DNA of 64,000 bases from Ferrimonas sp. YFM (GCF_030296015.1 NZ_AP027368.1:4512839-4576838), one strand, 5' to 3'. Shown: positions 7,884-17,878, counted from the first letter of the stretch. Notes: a model not told the origin generated them from the letters alone. Numbers and translations are program-made.

Positions 7884-9241
7884 TCTTTGAATTTACGGTC
7901 CAGGGTTTTGCGGGACACACCCAGCACCCGGGCGGCGGCAGACTTGTTGCCCTGCTGGCTGTCCACCACCTGCATCACGTGCATGCGCTCCACCTCTTTC
8001 AGAGGCATCTCGTCCGGGTAGCCTGACTGGGCGGCATCGCTCTGGGTGTTCTCCGCGGTGATCTGCTGGCGCCAGTACTCCACCGGCGGCTTACCCAGGA
8101 GCAGGCAGCGCTCCACCAGGTTGCGCAGCTCACGGATGTTGCCCGGCCAGTCGTGGCGGGTCATCAGCTCCAGATCCTCATGGCTCCAGCTGACCTCTTT
8201 CAGGCCCAGCTCTGACGCCAGCTGCCGGGTAAAGTGGTGCACCAGTTCGACGATGTCATCCTGGCGCTCGCGCAGGGCCGGGATGCGCACATTCAATACG
8301 TTGAGGCGATAGTAGAGGTCGCGACGGAAGCGCCCCTCCTTCACCTCATCCATCAGCTCCCGGTTGGTGGCGGCGATCACCCGCACATCCACCGGAGTCT
8401 CCTTCTCGGAGCCCACGGGACGGATGGCACGCTGCTCCAGCACCCGAAGCAGGGCGGTCTGCATCTGCAGCGGCATCTCACCAATCTCATCCAGGAAGAT
8501 GGTGCCACCACTGGCGAAGCTGAACAGTCCCTCACGGGCACTGCGGGCACCGGTGAAGGCACCGGCCACGTGACCGAAGAGCTCACTCTCCAGCAGCTCC
8601 GGGGCGATGGCACCACAGTTCACCGGCACGAAGGGGCCACTGCGGCCGGACTTCTTGTGCAGCAGGCGAGCCACCAGCTCCTTACCTGTGCCGGACTCCC
8701 CCTCGATCAGCACCACGGAGTTGGTGGGGGCCACCCGGTCGATCACCTCCTTCACCCGGGTCATGGCGTCGCTGACCCCAATCAGGGTGTCGTCGCCGAC
8801 CTGGCTCTGCTTCACCTCCCGCTTCAGCAGCAGGTTTTCCCGGCGCAGCAGGCGACGTTCGAGGCAGCGATCTACTGCCTGCATCATCTGCTCCAGGTGG
8901 AAGGGTTTCATGATGAAGTCGGCAGCACCGGCCCTCAGGGCGCGGATGGCGGTCTCCATGTCGGCGTAGCCGGTCATAAAGATGATGTCGGAGCGGCGGC
9001 TGCCTGGATCCAGGGCCTCGTTCCACTCGATGCCGTCCCGGCCCGGCAGGCGGATGTCCACCACCAGCAGATCGAAATGGCAGCGGCTGCGCAGGCGTTC
9101 GGCGTCTTCGACACTGCCGGCGGTCTCCACCAAGGCGAAGCGCTTGGAAAGGGCTTTTTTCAGGAAAGAGCGCATGCCGGGTTCGTCGTCGACGATCAGA
9201 ACCGACAGGGCTGGGGTTTGTAGCACATCATCGTTGTTCAT
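7865..9241 (-). CDS. NtrC-family sigma-54-dependent response regulator
   Basis: The 458-residue protein has a receiver domain (phospho-acceptor D62 in VVDIRLPG), an AAA+ domain with Walker A GESGTGKE (181-188) and the sigma-54 contact loop GAFTGA (227-232), and a Fis-type helix-turn-helix at the C terminus ([23 protein letters not shown]). It is transcribed divergently from tupA and is followed by its coupled kinase. Sigma-54 promoters with shared palindromes lie upstream of tupA and on both sides of the fdhD intergenic region, so these are the best target candidates. No sigma-54 element is seen upstream of this gene itself. Confidence 0.93.
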   Translation of the reverse strand: MNNDDVLQTPALSVLIVDDEPGMRSFLKKALSKRFALVETAGSVEDAERLRSRCHFDLLVVDIRLPGRDGIEWNEALDPGSRRSDIIFMTGYADMETAIRALRAGAADFIMKPFHLEQMMQAVDRCLERRLLRRENLLLKREVKQSQVGDDTLIGVSDAMTRVKEVIDRVAPTNSVVLIEGESGTGKELVARLLHKKSGRSGPFVPVNCGAIAPELLESELFGHVAGAFTGARSAREGLFSFASGGTIFLDEIGEMPLQMQTALLRVLEQRAIRPVGSEKETPVDVRVIAATNRELMDEVKEGRFRRDLYYRLNVLNVRIPALRERQDDIVELVHHFTRQLASELGLKEVSWSHEDLELMTRHDWPGNIRELRNLVERCLLLGKPPVEYWRQQITAENTQSDAAQSGYPDEMPLKEVERMHVMQVVDSQQGNKSAAARVLGVSRKTLDRKFKEWGLQE

Positions 9242-9287
9242 GGCGCTGCATTGTCCGATTGATATGGAGCCAATTTGTCCCAGGCTA

Positions 9288-9300
9288 GGCCATTTTGGCC
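9288..9300. promoter_or_regulatory. CATTTTG-centred palindrome upstream of tupA (site 1)
   Basis: GGCCATTTTGGCC is a perfect inverted repeat (GGCCA-TTT-TGGCC) with the same core as the site at 2267-2279. Its centre is about 31 bases (three helical turns) from the next palindrome. Confidence 0.55.
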
Positions 9301-9319
9301 GTGCCCGCTAAAAGGGTGT

Positions 9320-9330
9320 GTCATTTTGAC
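9320..9330. promoter_or_regulatory. CATTTTG-centred palindrome upstream of tupA (site 2)
   Basis: GTCATTTTGAC is a perfect inverted repeat (GTCA-TTT-TGAC), about 55 bases upstream of the -24 element of the tupA sigma-54 promoter, a usual distance for an enhancer. Confidence 0.55.
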
Positions 9331-9350
9331 CTAGTTGACCAGCAAAATCC

Positions 9351-9366
9351 TGTGAGACAGCTCAAA
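9351..9366. promoter_or_regulatory. CRP-like site upstream of tupA
   Basis: TGTGA-GACAGC-TCAAA matches nine of ten positions of TGTGA-N6-TCACA. It lies between the palindromes and the sigma-54 promoter, echoing the layout upstream of fdhD. Confidence 0.4.
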
Positions 9367-9384
9367 CTTTTCAAGGAATCCAAG

Positions 9385-9401
9385 TTGGCATCTAAATTGC
9401 T
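9385..9401 (+). promoter_or_regulatory. sigma-54 promoter for tupABC-mob-moa
   Basis: TTGGCATCTAAATTGCT has TGGCA and TTGCT with the diagnostic GG and GC ten bases apart. It ends 47 bases before the tupA ATG. Confidence 0.8.
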
Positions 9402-9448
9402 GTTCATATAAAAGAATTTGCCATACCCAAATGAAAACGGAGAAACAG

Positions 9449-10246
9449 ATGAAGCGCATCGTCACCGGCCTGTTGGCCCTGACCCTAAGTTTTGGCGCCT
9501 TTGCGGCCAAGGACGTAAAACTGGCCACCACCACCAGCACCGACAACTCCGGTCTGTTGGCCTACCTGCTGCCCGCCTTTGAGCAGGACAGCGGCTACCA
9601 CATTCAGGTGATCGCCACCGGTACCGGCAAGGCCCTGCGCCACGGCCGTAACGGCGACGTGGATCTGGTGATGACCCACGCCCCAGGCGCCGAAGCCAAG
9701 TTTGTCAATGACGGGTTCGGCCGCATGCCACGTCAGATCATGGCCAACGACTTCATTATCCTGGGCCCTGACAGCGATCCCGCCGACCTGAAACACGCCA
9801 AAGGCATCGCCGATGCTATGAAGCGCATCCACGACACCAACGCCATCTTCGTGTCCCGCGGCGATGAGTCCGGCACCCACATGAAAGAGCTGAACCTGTG
9901 GAAGAAGGCCGAGGTTTCCAATGAGTACGCCGGCTACCGCGCCATCGGCCAAGGCATGGGCCCTGCGCTGCTGACCGCCAACGAAATGCAGGGTTACCTG
10001 CTGGCTGACCGTGGCACCTACCTGGCCTTTATGCACAAACTGAAGCTGAAAGTGCTGTTCGAGGGCGACGCGACCCTGCAAAACCCCTATCAGGTGATTC
10101 TGATCAATGACAAGAAGTACCCAGATCTGAATCATGACGGCGCCAAAGCCTTCTCCGATTGGCTGATCAGCGACAAAGGTCAGAAGATGATCGATGATTT
10201 CCGCATCAAGGGTCAGCCGCTGTTTAAAGCGACCTACAAAAAGTAG
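9449..10246 (+). CDS. tupA: tungstate ABC transporter substrate-binding protein TupA
   Basis: The 265-residue precursor has a signal peptide (MKRIVTGLLALTLSFGAFA) and the TupA signature LATTTSTDNSGLLAYLLPAFE plus a TGTGKALRHGRNGDVDLVMTHAP block. The conserved TTTS motif and this block distinguish TupA from ModA. It binds tungstate in the periplasm and delivers it to TupB. ATG 9449 (GGAG seven bases upstream) is preferred over an in-frame ATG at 9431. First gene of a tight plus-strand run, tupA-tupB-tupC-mobA-mobB/moeA-moaA. Specificity for tungstate over molybdate is by family, not shown here. Confidence 0.9.
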   Translation: MKRIVTGLLALTLSFGAFAAKDVKLATTTSTDNSGLLAYLLPAFEQDSGYHIQVIATGTGKALRHGRNGDVDLVMTHAPGAEAKFVNDGFGRMPRQIMANDFIILGPDSDPADLKHAKGIADAMKRIHDTNAIFVSRGDESGTHMKELNLWKKAEVSNEYAGYRAIGQGMGPALLTANEMQGYLLADRGTYLAFMHKLKLKVLFEGDATLQNPYQVILINDKKYPDLNHDGAKAFSDWLISDKGQKMIDDFRIKGQPLFKATYKK

Positions 10247-10251
10247 TGTGA

Positions 10252-10959
10252 ATGAGTAGCACCCTAGACACCCTGCAGCAGGCCGTGGGCCTGCTGCTCA
10301 GCTTTGATCATAAGGTGTGGAGCATCATCCTGGTCTCCTTCACTGTCTCGGTCAAAGCCCTGGGCCTGAGTCTGATACCCGCCATCATGGCGGGTTTTGT
10401 GCTTGCTCAGGGACGCTTTCCCGGACGCCACACCTGCATCGCCCTGTTCCAGACTCTGCAGGCGATTCCCACCGTGGTGGTGGGCCTGATGGTCTACCTT
10501 CTGCTGTTCCGCCAGGGCCCCATGGGCGATCTCCGTTGGCTGTTCACCCAGAATGCCATGGTAATGGGGCAGATCATGCTGGCGACGCCGGTGCTGGTCT
10601 CCACCAGTTACGCCGCCTTTGCCGGCGGCGACTGGCGGGCCTGGGAAACCGCCCGCACCCTGGGGGCGTCCAAACTGAGAGCATTTCTGACCCTGTGTCA
10701 TGAACTCAGAGTGCCACTGATGGTGGCCATCATCGCCGCGTTCAGCCGTATCATTACCGAGGTGGGCAGTTCCATGCTGGTGGGGGGAAACATTCAGAAC
10801 CTGACCCGCAACATGCCCACCGCCATCGCCCTGGAAACCAGCAAAGGGGAGTTCGCTCAAGCGGCCGCCCTGGGTATGGTGCTGGTGTTCCTGGCGCTGT
10901 TACTGAACTTCTCTCTGAGCGCGTTGCGCGGAAAACAGGAGCATCGTCATCGTGGTTAA
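10252..10959 (+). CDS. tupB: tungstate ABC transporter permease TupB
   Basis: The 235-residue membrane protein has about five to six hydrophobic helices and a permease EAA-type loop ([26 protein letters not shown]). It lies 5 bases after tupA and overlaps tupC by 8 bases. It forms the inner-membrane channel for tungstate with the TupC ATPase. Length and topology are normal for TupB. Confidence 0.9.
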   Translation: MSSTLDTLQQAVGLLLSFDHKVWSIILVSFTVSVKALGLSLIPAIMAGFVLAQGRFPGRHTCIALFQTLQAIPTVVVGLMVYLLLFRQGPMGDLRWLFTQNAMVMGQIMLATPVLVSTSYAAFAGGDWRAWETARTLGASKLRAFLTLCHELRVPLMVAIIAAFSRIITEVGSSMLVGGNIQNLTRNMPTAIALETSKGEFAQAAALGMVLVFLALLLNFSLSALRGKQEHRHRG

Positions 10960-11632
10960 GGTCTCTCTTATTGATCCTCTGATCGCCGTGGAAGGGCGAA
11001 CCCTGCTGCAGGCGGAGGAGATCAGCATCGAGGCTGGGCAAAGCATCTGGCTGCGCGGCGCCAACGGCGCCGGCAAGACCACCCTGCTCAAGACCCTGGC
11101 GGGACTGCGCAAACCCGACGGCGGCGAGCGCAGGGTCGATGGCGCCCCTGGCCCCTGGTGGCGTCTCAAGGTGGGCGCGGGTCAGATCATCTATCTGCAC
11201 CAGACCCCCTACCTGTTCGACGGCAGTGTCCGTCAAAACCTGGCTTACAGCCTCAGCCTGCTGCCGATGAACCGCAGCGACAAAGAGGCCCGAATCGACG
11301 AAGCGCTGCGCGCCGCCGAACTGACTCATCTGGTGGATCGTCCCGCCCAGGTGCTGTCAGGGGGCGAGCGTCAGCGTCTTGCCCTGGCCCGGGCCTGGGT
11401 GGTACGTCCGGCGATCCTGCTCCTGGATGAACCCACCGCCAACCTGGACCAGCACTCCATCGAGGTGGTGGCCGCCATGGTGACCCAGTTGCAACAGCGA
11501 GGCTGCGGCATTATGGTCACCAGTCACCAGACCACAGAGGTGACCAAGCTGTGCAGCGACGTATGGCAGATACACAATGGCCACCTGTTTCATACTGTCA
11601 GCGAGGAACACCCCCGTGCCAGCTACCAATAA
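10952..11632 (+). CDS. tupC: tungstate ABC transporter ATP-binding protein TupC
   Basis: The 226-residue ATPase has Walker [11 protein letters not shown]-loop, signature [16 protein letters not shown] and Walker [13 protein letters not shown] followed by the switch His (TSHQ). The start is GTG 10952, inside the end of tupB. It powers import through TupB. The 3' end overlaps mobA by 17 bases, which couples transport to cofactor synthesis. Confidence 0.9.
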   Translation: MVKVSLIDPLIAVEGRTLLQAEEISIEAGQSIWLRGANGAGKTTLLKTLAGLRKPDGGERRVDGAPGPWWRLKVGAGQIIYLHQTPYLFDGSVRQNLAYSLSLLPMNRSDKEARIDEALRAAELTHLVDRPAQVLSGGERQRLALARAWVVRPAILLLDEPTANLDQHSIEVVAAMVTQLQQRGCGIMVTSHQTTEVTKLCSDVWQIHNGHLFHTVSEEHPRASYQ

Positions 11633-12227
11633 CAACATCACCCTGGCCGTACTGGCCGGGGGCCGGGCCCGCCGTATGGATGGCGAAGACAAAGGCCTGG
11701 TGACCGTGGCAGGGAAGCCGATGATCAGCCACGTTCTGCAGCGTTTCGTTCCCGATGCCGCCCAGACCCTGATCATCGCCAACCGCAACCAGGATGCCTA
11801 TGGCGAACTGGGTCACCCCGTGTTCAGCGACGAGCTGGAGGGGTTCCAGGGCCCCATGGCCGGCATGCGCACCGCCCTGCGTCATTGCGACTCTCCCTAT
11901 CTGCTGGTGCTGCCCTGCGATGTGCCCATGCTGCCCGGTGACCTGCTTCACAAAATGTTGGATCAGTTGCAGAGAGAGGATGCGCAGATCGCCGTGGCCT
12001 GCGACGATGAGCGCGAACACTCCGTTATCCTACTGATGAAGTCGGATTTAGGCCCCTCCATCGACGAGTTTCTGGCCAATGGAGATAGAAAAATTCTGCT
12101 TTGGTACAACCAAAAACGCCTGACCAAGGTGATCTTCCCCGGTCAGGCCGAGGCCTTTGCCAATATCAATACTGCCGAGCAGCGGGACGAGCTGGAACAG
12201 CGGCTGCTGGCGAATAAGGATCTGTAA
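11616..12227 (+). CDS. mobA: molybdenum cofactor guanylyltransferase MobA
   Basis: The protein (203 residues) carries the MobA nucleotide-binding signature [16 protein letters not shown] and the downstream blocks [15 protein letters not shown] and [10 protein letters not shown]. MobA adds GMP to molybdopterin, giving the guanine dinucleotide cofactor used by formate dehydrogenase. GTG 11616 is chosen because GAGGA lies about nine bases upstream and the glycine-rich loop should begin close to the N terminus; a longer frame from 11577 would only extend into tupC. It is followed after 2 bases by the mobB-moeA fusion. Confidence 0.9.
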   Translation: MPATNNNITLAVLAGGRARRMDGEDKGLVTVAGKPMISHVLQRFVPDAAQTLIIANRNQDAYGELGHPVFSDELEGFQGPMAGMRTALRHCDSPYLLVLPCDVPMLPGDLLHKMLDQLQREDAQIAVACDDEREHSVILLMKSDLGPSIDEFLANGDRKILLWYNQKRLTKVIFPGQAEAFANINTAEQRDELEQRLLANKDL

Positions 12228-12229
12228 CT

Positions 12230-14029
12230 ATGAATGTCGACCAAATTCTGGCGGATTGCCGGGTGCCGGTACTGGGCATCTGCGCCTACAGTGGCACCGG
12301 AAAAACCACGCTGCTGAAAAAGCTGATCCCAGAGCTCAATCGTCGTGGCAAGAAGCTGGCCGTGATCAAGCACGCCCACCACAACTTCGATGTCGACATT
12401 CCCGGTAAGGACTCCTACGAGCTGCGCAAATCCGGCGCCGAACAGATGCTGGTGGCCTCCCACATTCGCCGCGCCCTGATGGCGGAAAAGGTCACCGACG
12501 GCGACCCCGACCTGAAAGAGCTGCTGGGGATGATCGACCAGACCCGGGTGGACATGATTCTGGTGGAAGGATTCAAGAAGCTGCCCCTGCCCAAGCTGGA
12601 GCTGCACCGCGCCGAAGTGGGCAAGCCCTTCGTCTTTACCCAGGATGACGCCATCCGCGGCATCGCCGTCGACGCCGACACCCAGTTGCCAGAGGATCTG
12701 GCCATGCCGGTGCTGGACATCAACGACGTCGATGCCATTGCCGACTTTATCGAGCAGTTTGCCGCTGACTGGAAACCGGTGGGCTACGCCCCTTTGGGCA
12801 CCTGTGGCTGTGACGACGTGGAGCGCAAACAGCTCTCCGTCGCCCAGGGCCAGGCGCGCATCCTTAGCGAAGTGAAGCCGGTCACCGCCATCGAAGCCAC
12901 TCCCCTGCTGCAGGCACAAAACCGGGTACTGGGGGCAGACATCGCCTCTCCGGTCAATGTCCCTCAGCACACCAACTCCGCCATGGATGGCTATGCCATC
13001 CGTAACGACGGTCAGCATGACAGCTTCACCGTGGTGGCCGAAGTGCTGGCCGGCCACGGCTATGACGCCGAGGTTCAGTCCGGTGAAGCGGTGAAGATCA
13101 TGACCGGCGCCCCGCTGCCTGCCGGCGTGGACACCGTCATCATGCGCGAGCTGGCCACCCAGGAGGGAGACCAGGTCCGCTTCGACGGTGACATCGAAAC
13201 CGGACAGAACATCCGTCAGGCCGGCGAAGACATCGCCGTTGGCGCCACCGCCCTGACCGCCGGCAACCGTATCGGCCCTGCCGAGCTGGGCCTGCTGGCC
13301 TCCCTGGGCCTGGGTGAACTGCCGGTCTACCGCAAACCCAAGGTGGCGGTGTTCTCCACCGGCGACGAAGTGTGTCAGCCCGGCGAGCCCCTGAAACCCA
13401 ACTGCATCTTCGACTCCAACCGCTTCACCATCCAGGGGATGCTGGCCAAGCTGGGCTGCGAAGTGGTGGACCTAGGCATTCTGGAAGACACAGAGGAAGC
13501 GATGGCCGATGCCCTGCAGGCCGCCAGTGAACAGGCGGACGTGGTGATCACCTCTGGCGGTGTCTCCGTGGGCGACGCCGACTTCATCAAGCCGGTGATG
13601 GAGCGTCTGGGTCACATCGACTTCTGGAAGATTGCCATGCGTCCCGGCCGTCCGCTGGCGTTCGGTAAGATCAAGGACACCCTGCTGTTCGGTCTGCCCG
13701 GCAACCCGGTGGCGGTGATGGTCTCCTTTATGCAGTTTGTTCAGCCCGCCCTGCGCAAGATGATGGGCGAGCCCAACTGGAAACCGCAGATGATGCGCGC
13801 CACCGCTGGCGAGCCGATGCGCTCCAAGCAGGGCCGCACCGAATTCCAACGCGGCATCATGCAGCTGAACAGCCTGGGTGAGCTGACGGTGACCACCACC
13901 GGCGCCCAGGGCTCAGGCATCCTGAGTTCGATGGTTCAGGGCAACTGCCTGATTATTATTGAAGAGTGCCAGGGCAACGTCAGCGCTGGCGAGGCGGTCT
14001 GGGTTCAGCCCTTCGCCGATCTGCTGTAA
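12230..14029 (+). CDS. bifunctional MobB-MoeA fusion protein
   Basis: The 599-residue protein joins two cofactor enzymes. Residues 1-170 are MobB, a GTP-binding adaptor (P-loop CAYSGTGKTTLLKKL, then VIKHAHHNFDVD). After a linker with a CGCDD motif, residues about 200-599 are MoeA, which inserts molybdate into adenylylated molybdopterin (NSAMDGYAIR, GDEVCQPGE, SGGVSVGDADF, LPGNPVAVMVSF). Both halves look complete. Such fusions are known in Shewanella-like genomes. It lies between mobA and moaA in the same operon, so tungstate/molybdate uptake and the last cofactor steps are co-expressed. Confidence 0.93.
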   Translation: MNVDQILADCRVPVLGICAYSGTGKTTLLKKLIPELNRRGKKLAVIKHAHHNFDVDIPGKDSYELRKSGAEQMLVASHIRRALMAEKVTDGDPDLKELLGMIDQTRVDMILVEGFKKLPLPKLELHRAEVGKPFVFTQDDAIRGIAVDADTQLPEDLAMPVLDINDVDAIADFIEQFAADWKPVGYAPLGTCGCDDVERKQLSVAQGQARILSEVKPVTAIEATPLLQAQNRVLGADIASPVNVPQHTNSAMDGYAIRNDGQHDSFTVVAEVLAGHGYDAEVQSGEAVKIMTGAPLPAGVDTVIMRELATQEGDQVRFDGDIETGQNIRQAGEDIAVGATALTAGNRIGPAELGLLASLGLGELPVYRKPKVAVFSTGDEVCQPGEPLKPNCIFDSNRFTIQGMLAKLGCEVVDLGILEDTEEAMADALQAASEQADVVITSGGVSVGDADFIKPVMERLGHIDFWKIAMRPGRPLAFGKIKDTLLFGLPGNPVAVMVSFMQFVQPALRKMMGEPNWKPQMMRATAGEPMRSKQGRTEFQRGIMQLNSLGELTVTTTGAQGSGILSSMVQGNCLIIIEECQGNVSAGEAVWVQPFADLL

Positions 14030-14041
14030 CGGGAGCACCCC

Positions 14042-15028
14042 ATGAGCCTGATAGACGGCTTTGGCCGTAAGATCGATTACCTGAGACTGTCCGTCACCGA
14101 CCGCTGCGATTTCCGCTGCGTCTACTGCATGGACGAAAACCCCAAGTTCCTCAAGCGGGATGATGTGCTGACCCTGGAGGAGCTGAGCGTCATCGCCCAG
14201 GCCTTCACCGAACTGGGCGTCGAGCGGATCCGCCTCACCGGTGGTGAGCCCCTGGTGCGCACCGACCTGAGCGTACTGGTGCGCAAGCTGTCCAAGTTGC
14301 CGGGTCTGAAAGATCTGTCCATGACCACCAATGGCTCGCGACTGACCAAGTTCGCCCATGTGATGTCCGGCAATGGCCTGCAACGCCTCAACATCAGCCT
14401 GGATACCCTGGATGCGGATCGCTTCGCCGAAGTCACCCGCAAGGGCAACCTGGAGCGGGTTCTGGCGGGCATCGATGCCGCCCGGGACGCCGATTTCGAG
14501 CGGATCAAGATCAACGCCGTGGTGATGAAGGGTAAGAACGACCACGAGGTGCTGGACCTGGTGAACTTCGCCCGGGACAAGGGGATCGACATCAGCTTTA
14601 TCGAGGAGATGCCCCTGGGCGCCTTCGACGGTGAGCGTCGTGAGCAGACCCTGTGTACCTCGGAAGAGGTGCGCAGCTTCATTGAGCCTACCTACCCGCT
14701 GACCCCCACCTCGGATCGCACCGGCGGCCCAGCCCGCTACTACAAGATGGCGGACAGCGACATTCGCGTGGGTTTCATCTCCCCCCACAGCCACAACTTC
14801 TGCCACGAATGTAACCGGGTTCGGGTTACGGTGAAGGGTGAACTGCTGCTGTGTCTGGGCAATGAGAACTCGGTGGACCTGAAACAGATCCTGCGGGACA
14901 ACGACGGCAGCGTCGAAGCGGTGAAGCAGGCGATCATCACCGCCATGAAGGTGAAGCCGGAGAAGCACCTGTTCGGCCATGAAGAAGGCACCCAGATCCT
15001 GCGCTTTATGAGCCTGACCGGCGGCTAA
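14042..15028 (+). CDS. moaA: GTP 3',8-cyclase MoaA
   Basis: The 328-residue radical SAM enzyme starts molybdopterin synthesis by converting GTP to the 3',8-cyclo intermediate. The N-terminal cluster motif is CDFRCVYC; the C-terminal cluster ligands are CHECNRVR followed by CLG; the conserved terminal Gly-Gly is present (LTGG). Last gene of the tup-mob-moa operon, 12 bases after moeA, with a terminator after it. moaBCDE are not in the window. Confidence 0.95.
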   Translation: MSLIDGFGRKIDYLRLSVTDRCDFRCVYCMDENPKFLKRDDVLTLEELSVIAQAFTELGVERIRLTGGEPLVRTDLSVLVRKLSKLPGLKDLSMTTNGSRLTKFAHVMSGNGLQRLNISLDTLDADRFAEVTRKGNLERVLAGIDAARDADFERIKINAVVMKGKNDHEVLDLVNFARDKGIDISFIEEMPLGAFDGERREQTLCTSEEVRSFIEPTYPLTPTSDRTGGPARYYKMADSDIRVGFISPHSHNFCHECNRVRVTVKGELLLCLGNENSVDLKQILRDNDGSVEAVKQAIITAMKVKPEKHLFGHEEGTQILRFMSLTGG

Positions 15029-15046
15029 CGCCGTTGACCGTTAAAG

Positions 15047-15068
15047 AGCCTCGCCATGGAGCGGGGCT
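15047..15068 (+). terminator. terminator of the tup-mob-moaA operon
   Basis: AGCCTCGC, loop CATGGA, GCGGGGCT (one G-U pair) followed by TTTTTT. Confidence 0.8.
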
Positions 15069-15130
15069 TTTTTATGGGCGTAAGCGACTGGGGAAAACAA
15101 GGGATTTTCTAGGGGCCAGAAACAGAAAAA

Positions 15131-15150
15131 GCCGCTGATAAACAGCGGCT
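15131..15150. terminator. terminator downstream of the tRNA pair
   Basis: GCCGCTG/CAGCGGC stem with an A-rich side that becomes a T-run on the minus strand, 14 bases after the 3' end of tRNA-His. Confidence 0.75.
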
Positions 15151-15163
15151 TCTCTATGAATAA

Positions 15164-15240
15164 TGGGGTGGCTGATGGGATTTGAACCCACGACAACCGG
15201 AATCACAATCCGGGACTCTACCAACTGAGCTACAGCCACC
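15164..15240 (-). tRNA. tRNA-His (GTG)
   Basis: A complete 77-base cloverleaf on the minus strand starting GGTGGCTGTAGCTCAGTTGG, with anticodon loop TTGTGAT (anticodon GTG) and an encoded CCA end. The extra 5' G and opposing C typical of histidine tRNAs are present. It follows tRNA-Arg, as in the enterobacterial argX-hisR order, but the Leu and Pro tRNAs of that cluster are absent. Confidence 0.97.
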
Positions 15241-15280
15241 ACAGAGTCTTTTGTGTCAAACCAAATCCCCTGGCGGAAAA

Positions 15281-15357
15281 TGGCGCGCCCAGGAGGATTC
15301 GAACCCCCGGCCTCACCCTCCGGAGGGGTGCGCTCTATCCAGCTGAGCTATGGGCGC
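15281..15357 (-). tRNA. tRNA-Arg (CCG)
   Basis: A 77-base cloverleaf on the minus strand starting GCGCCCATAGCTCAGCTGG, with anticodon loop CTCCGGA (anticodon CCG), normal T-arm GGTTCGAATCC and encoded CCA. First of the two-tRNA unit. Confidence 0.97.
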
Positions 15358-15423
15358 TTCCTTTGACGGCGGCTATGTTACGGTGAACACCGGCACAGGT
15401 CCAACGTTTTTTCCAAAAACACC

Positions 15424-15435
15424 GCTCGACCGAGC
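15424..15435 (-). terminator. possible terminator after rep
   Basis: GCTCG-GT-CGAGC hairpin on the minus strand followed by GGTGTTTTT, about 40 bases after the rep stop. The stem is short. Confidence 0.4.
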
Positions 15436-15472
15436 AAAAAATAGCTAAAGCGGCGGTTTTTGTCACTAGGCA

Positions 15473-17491
15473 TCACTGTTTGTTCTTCAGCATCGCCCGC
15501 AAGGCGGCGATATTGGCCTTGCCGGACTGCTGACGCTGAGCCTCGCTCTGGCGCTTTCGACCCTTATCCCAGTCGAGATCATCCTGGGGCAGTTCCGCCA
15601 GGAAACGGCTGGGCTCGCAGCGGATCTGCTCACCGAACTGACGGCGCTCCCGGCACAGGGTGAAGATCAGCTCCTTCTGGGCCCGGGTGATCCCCACATA
15701 GGCCAGACGGCGCTCCTCCTCGACGTTGTTCTCGTCCAGGCTGCTTTGGTGAGGCAGCAGCCCCTCCTCCATTCCGACCATAAACACATAGTGGAACTCC
15801 AGCCCCTTAGAGGCGTGAAAGGTCATCAGTTGCACCTGATCCGCCTCCTCCTCCTCGGAGTTGCGCTCCATCATGTCCCTCAGGGTCAGCTTGGTCACCA
15901 CCTGGGGCAGGGTCATGGGCTCTTCCAGATCGTCCCCCTCCAGCATGTCGGTGATCCAGCGGTAGAGTTCGGAAACGTTCTTCATCCGCATCTCCGCCGC
16001 CTTGGGGCTGGGGGAAGTGTCATACAGGAAGTCTTCGTAGTTGATCTCCCGCACCAGGTCCTTGAGTGCCGCCAGGGTGTCGCCGCGCATCGCCCGGTCC
16101 GCCAGCTCCACCACCCAGCGGGTGAACACCATCACCGACTCGGCGGCGGACTTGGGCAGGTGCTGCTCCAGATCCGGCTCGAACGCGGCGGCGAACAGGC
16201 TCAGCTGGCGCTGGTTGGCCAGCCGCCCCAGGCGCTCCAGGGTGGCCGGCCCCATGCCGCGCTTGGGCACGTTGCAGATGCGTAGGAAGGCGTTGTCGTC
16301 GTCGCCATTCACCAGCAGTCGCAGGTAGGCCATGATGTCCTTGATCTCCGCCCGGGAGAAGAAGGAGGTACCACCGGACAGCTTGTAGGGGATGCGGTTG
16401 GTCATCAGCGCCTTTTCGAACAGCCGTGCCTGATGGTTGCCCCGGTAGAGGATGGCGTACTCTTTGTAGTCGGTGCGATTGACGAAGCGGTGACGAATCA
16501 GCTCGGCCACCACCCTCTCCGCCTCGTGGTCCTCGTTGTTGGCACTGAGCACCCGCAGGGGATCCCCATAACCCAGCTCGGAGAACAGCCGTTTGTCATA
16601 GACATGAGGGTTGTTGGCGATCAGGATGTTGGCCGCCTTGAGGATCCGCTGACTGGAACGGTAGTTCTGCTCCAGCTTGATCAGCCTCAGCTTGGGGAAG
16701 TCCTGACCCAGCAGCACCAGGTTCTGCGGTTTGGCGCCCCGCCAAGAGTAGATGGACTGATCGTCGTCCCCCACTACGGTGAAGCGGGCCCGCTGGCCCA
16801 CCAGCAACTTCACCAACTGGTACTGGCTGGTGTTGGTGTCCTGGTACTCGTCCACCAACAGATAGCGGATGCGGTTCTGCCAGCGTTCACGCACCTCCTC
16901 GCTGCTGGCCAGCAGCAGGGTGGGAATCATGATGAGATCATCGAAATCCAGGGCGTTGTAGGCGGTCAGGTGCTCACGGTAACGGCCATAGAGCTGGGCG
17001 AACAGGATGGATTGCGGGTCCCGGGCCAGCTGCAGCGCCTTGTCCGGCAACACCAGGTCGTTCTTCCAGTTGCTGATGGCATTGATCAGCGCATTCAGCT
17101 GGTCCTTATCCCCCTCCAGCTCATTCTCGGTAAGCTCCTTGAGCAGGGCCAAACTGTCCTGGTCATCGAACAGGGTAAAATTGGGCTTGAGCCCCAGAGA
17201 CTTGTGTTCCCGGCGGACAATCTCCAGTCCCAGGGTGTGAAAGGTGGAGACCCACAGGCCCCGGGCTTCTTTCTTACCCAGGGTTTGGGACACCCGCTCA
17301 CGCATCTCACGGGCCGCCTTGTTGGTAAAGGTCACTGCCGCGATATGTCGCGCCTGATATTCACACTGCTGCACCAGATAGGCGATCTTGTTGGTGATCA
17401 CCCGTGTCTTGCCGCTGCCGGCTCCGGCCAGTACCAAGCAGGGGCCGGACACATACTCTACGGCCTCCTGCTGACCAGGATTCAGTCTCAT
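15473..17491 (-). CDS. rep: ATP-dependent DNA helicase Rep
   Basis: The 672-residue superfamily 1A helicase matches Rep in length and motifs: Walker A AGAGSGKT (Ia [10 protein letters not shown]), DEYQDTN (II), [12 protein letters not shown] (III), QNYRSS (IV), [10 protein letters not shown] (V) and VGITRAQ (VI). Rep unwinds 3'-5' and helps replication forks pass protein roadblocks. Its start [11 protein letters not shown] is the usual Rep N terminus. It lies upstream of the tRNA pair and divergent to ubiK. Confidence 0.95.
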   Translation of the reverse strand: MRLNPGQQEAVEYVSGPCLVLAGAGSGKTRVITNKIAYLVQQCEYQARHIAAVTFTNKAAREMRERVSQTLGKKEARGLWVSTFHTLGLEIVRREHKSLGLKPNFTLFDDQDSLALLKELTENELEGDKDQLNALINAISNWKNDLVLPDKALQLARDPQSILFAQLYGRYREHLTAYNALDFDDLIMIPTLLLASSEEVRERWQNRIRYLLVDEYQDTNTSQYQLVKLLVGQRARFTVVGDDDQSIYSWRGAKPQNLVLLGQDFPKLRLIKLEQNYRSSQRILKAANILIANNPHVYDKRLFSELGYGDPLRVLSANNEDHEAERVVAELIRHRFVNRTDYKEYAILYRGNHQARLFEKALMTNRIPYKLSGGTSFFSRAEIKDIMAYLRLLVNGDDDNAFLRICNVPKRGMGPATLERLGRLANQRQLSLFAAAFEPDLEQHLPKSAAESVMVFTRWVVELADRAMRGDTLAALKDLVREINYEDFLYDTSPSPKAAEMRMKNVSELYRWITDMLEGDDLEEPMTLPQVVTKLTLRDMMERNSEEEEADQVQLMTFHASKGLEFHYVFMVGMEEGLLPHQSSLDENNVEEERRLAYVGITRAQKELIFTLCRERRQFGEQIRCEPSRFLAELPQDDLDWDKGRKRQSEAQRQQSGKANIAALRAMLKNKQ

Positions 17492-17617
17492 TGTTTCTCC
17501 CGCTTTCGTTAGGGGCGCTATTCTACCGGAAATGGCGGCCTGGTGCGCCTATGATGAGACTCACCCTGTAGGCGAATTCTTTGTTACCATAAATCCAAGC
17601 ATTACGGAGTAGATACC

Positions 17618-17878
17618 ATGATTAACACGGACAAGCTGGAACAGATCGCCAAGCAGATGAACGACGCCCTGCCCCCAGGGCTGAAGAGCGCAGCGGAAGA
17701 TTTTGAGTCCAAAGCCAAAACCATTCTGCAGAGCCAGCTGGCCAAACTGGATATGGTCAGCCGGGAAGAGTTCGACCGCCAGAGTGCGGTGCTGGCCAAG
17801 ACCCGCCAGATGGTGGAGCAGTTGGAAGCGCGACTGGCAGAACTGGAAGCCAAGCAGGAACCAGACACTGAACAGTGA
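17618..17878 (+). CDS. ubiK: ubiquinone biosynthesis accessory factor UbiK
   Basis: An 86-residue BMFP (YqiC) family protein: N-terminal amphipathic helix (INTDKLEQIAKQMNDALPPG) and a C-terminal trimeric coiled coil (VLAKTRQMVEQLEARLAELEAK). UbiK interacts with UbiJ and supports the soluble ubiquinone biosynthesis complex. Divergent to rep. Its end overlaps the candidate start of the next gene. Confidence 0.93.
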   Translation: MINTDKLEQIAKQMNDALPPGLKSAAEDFESKAKTILQSQLAKLDMVSREEFDRQSAVLAKTRQMVEQLEARLAELEAKQEPDTEQ

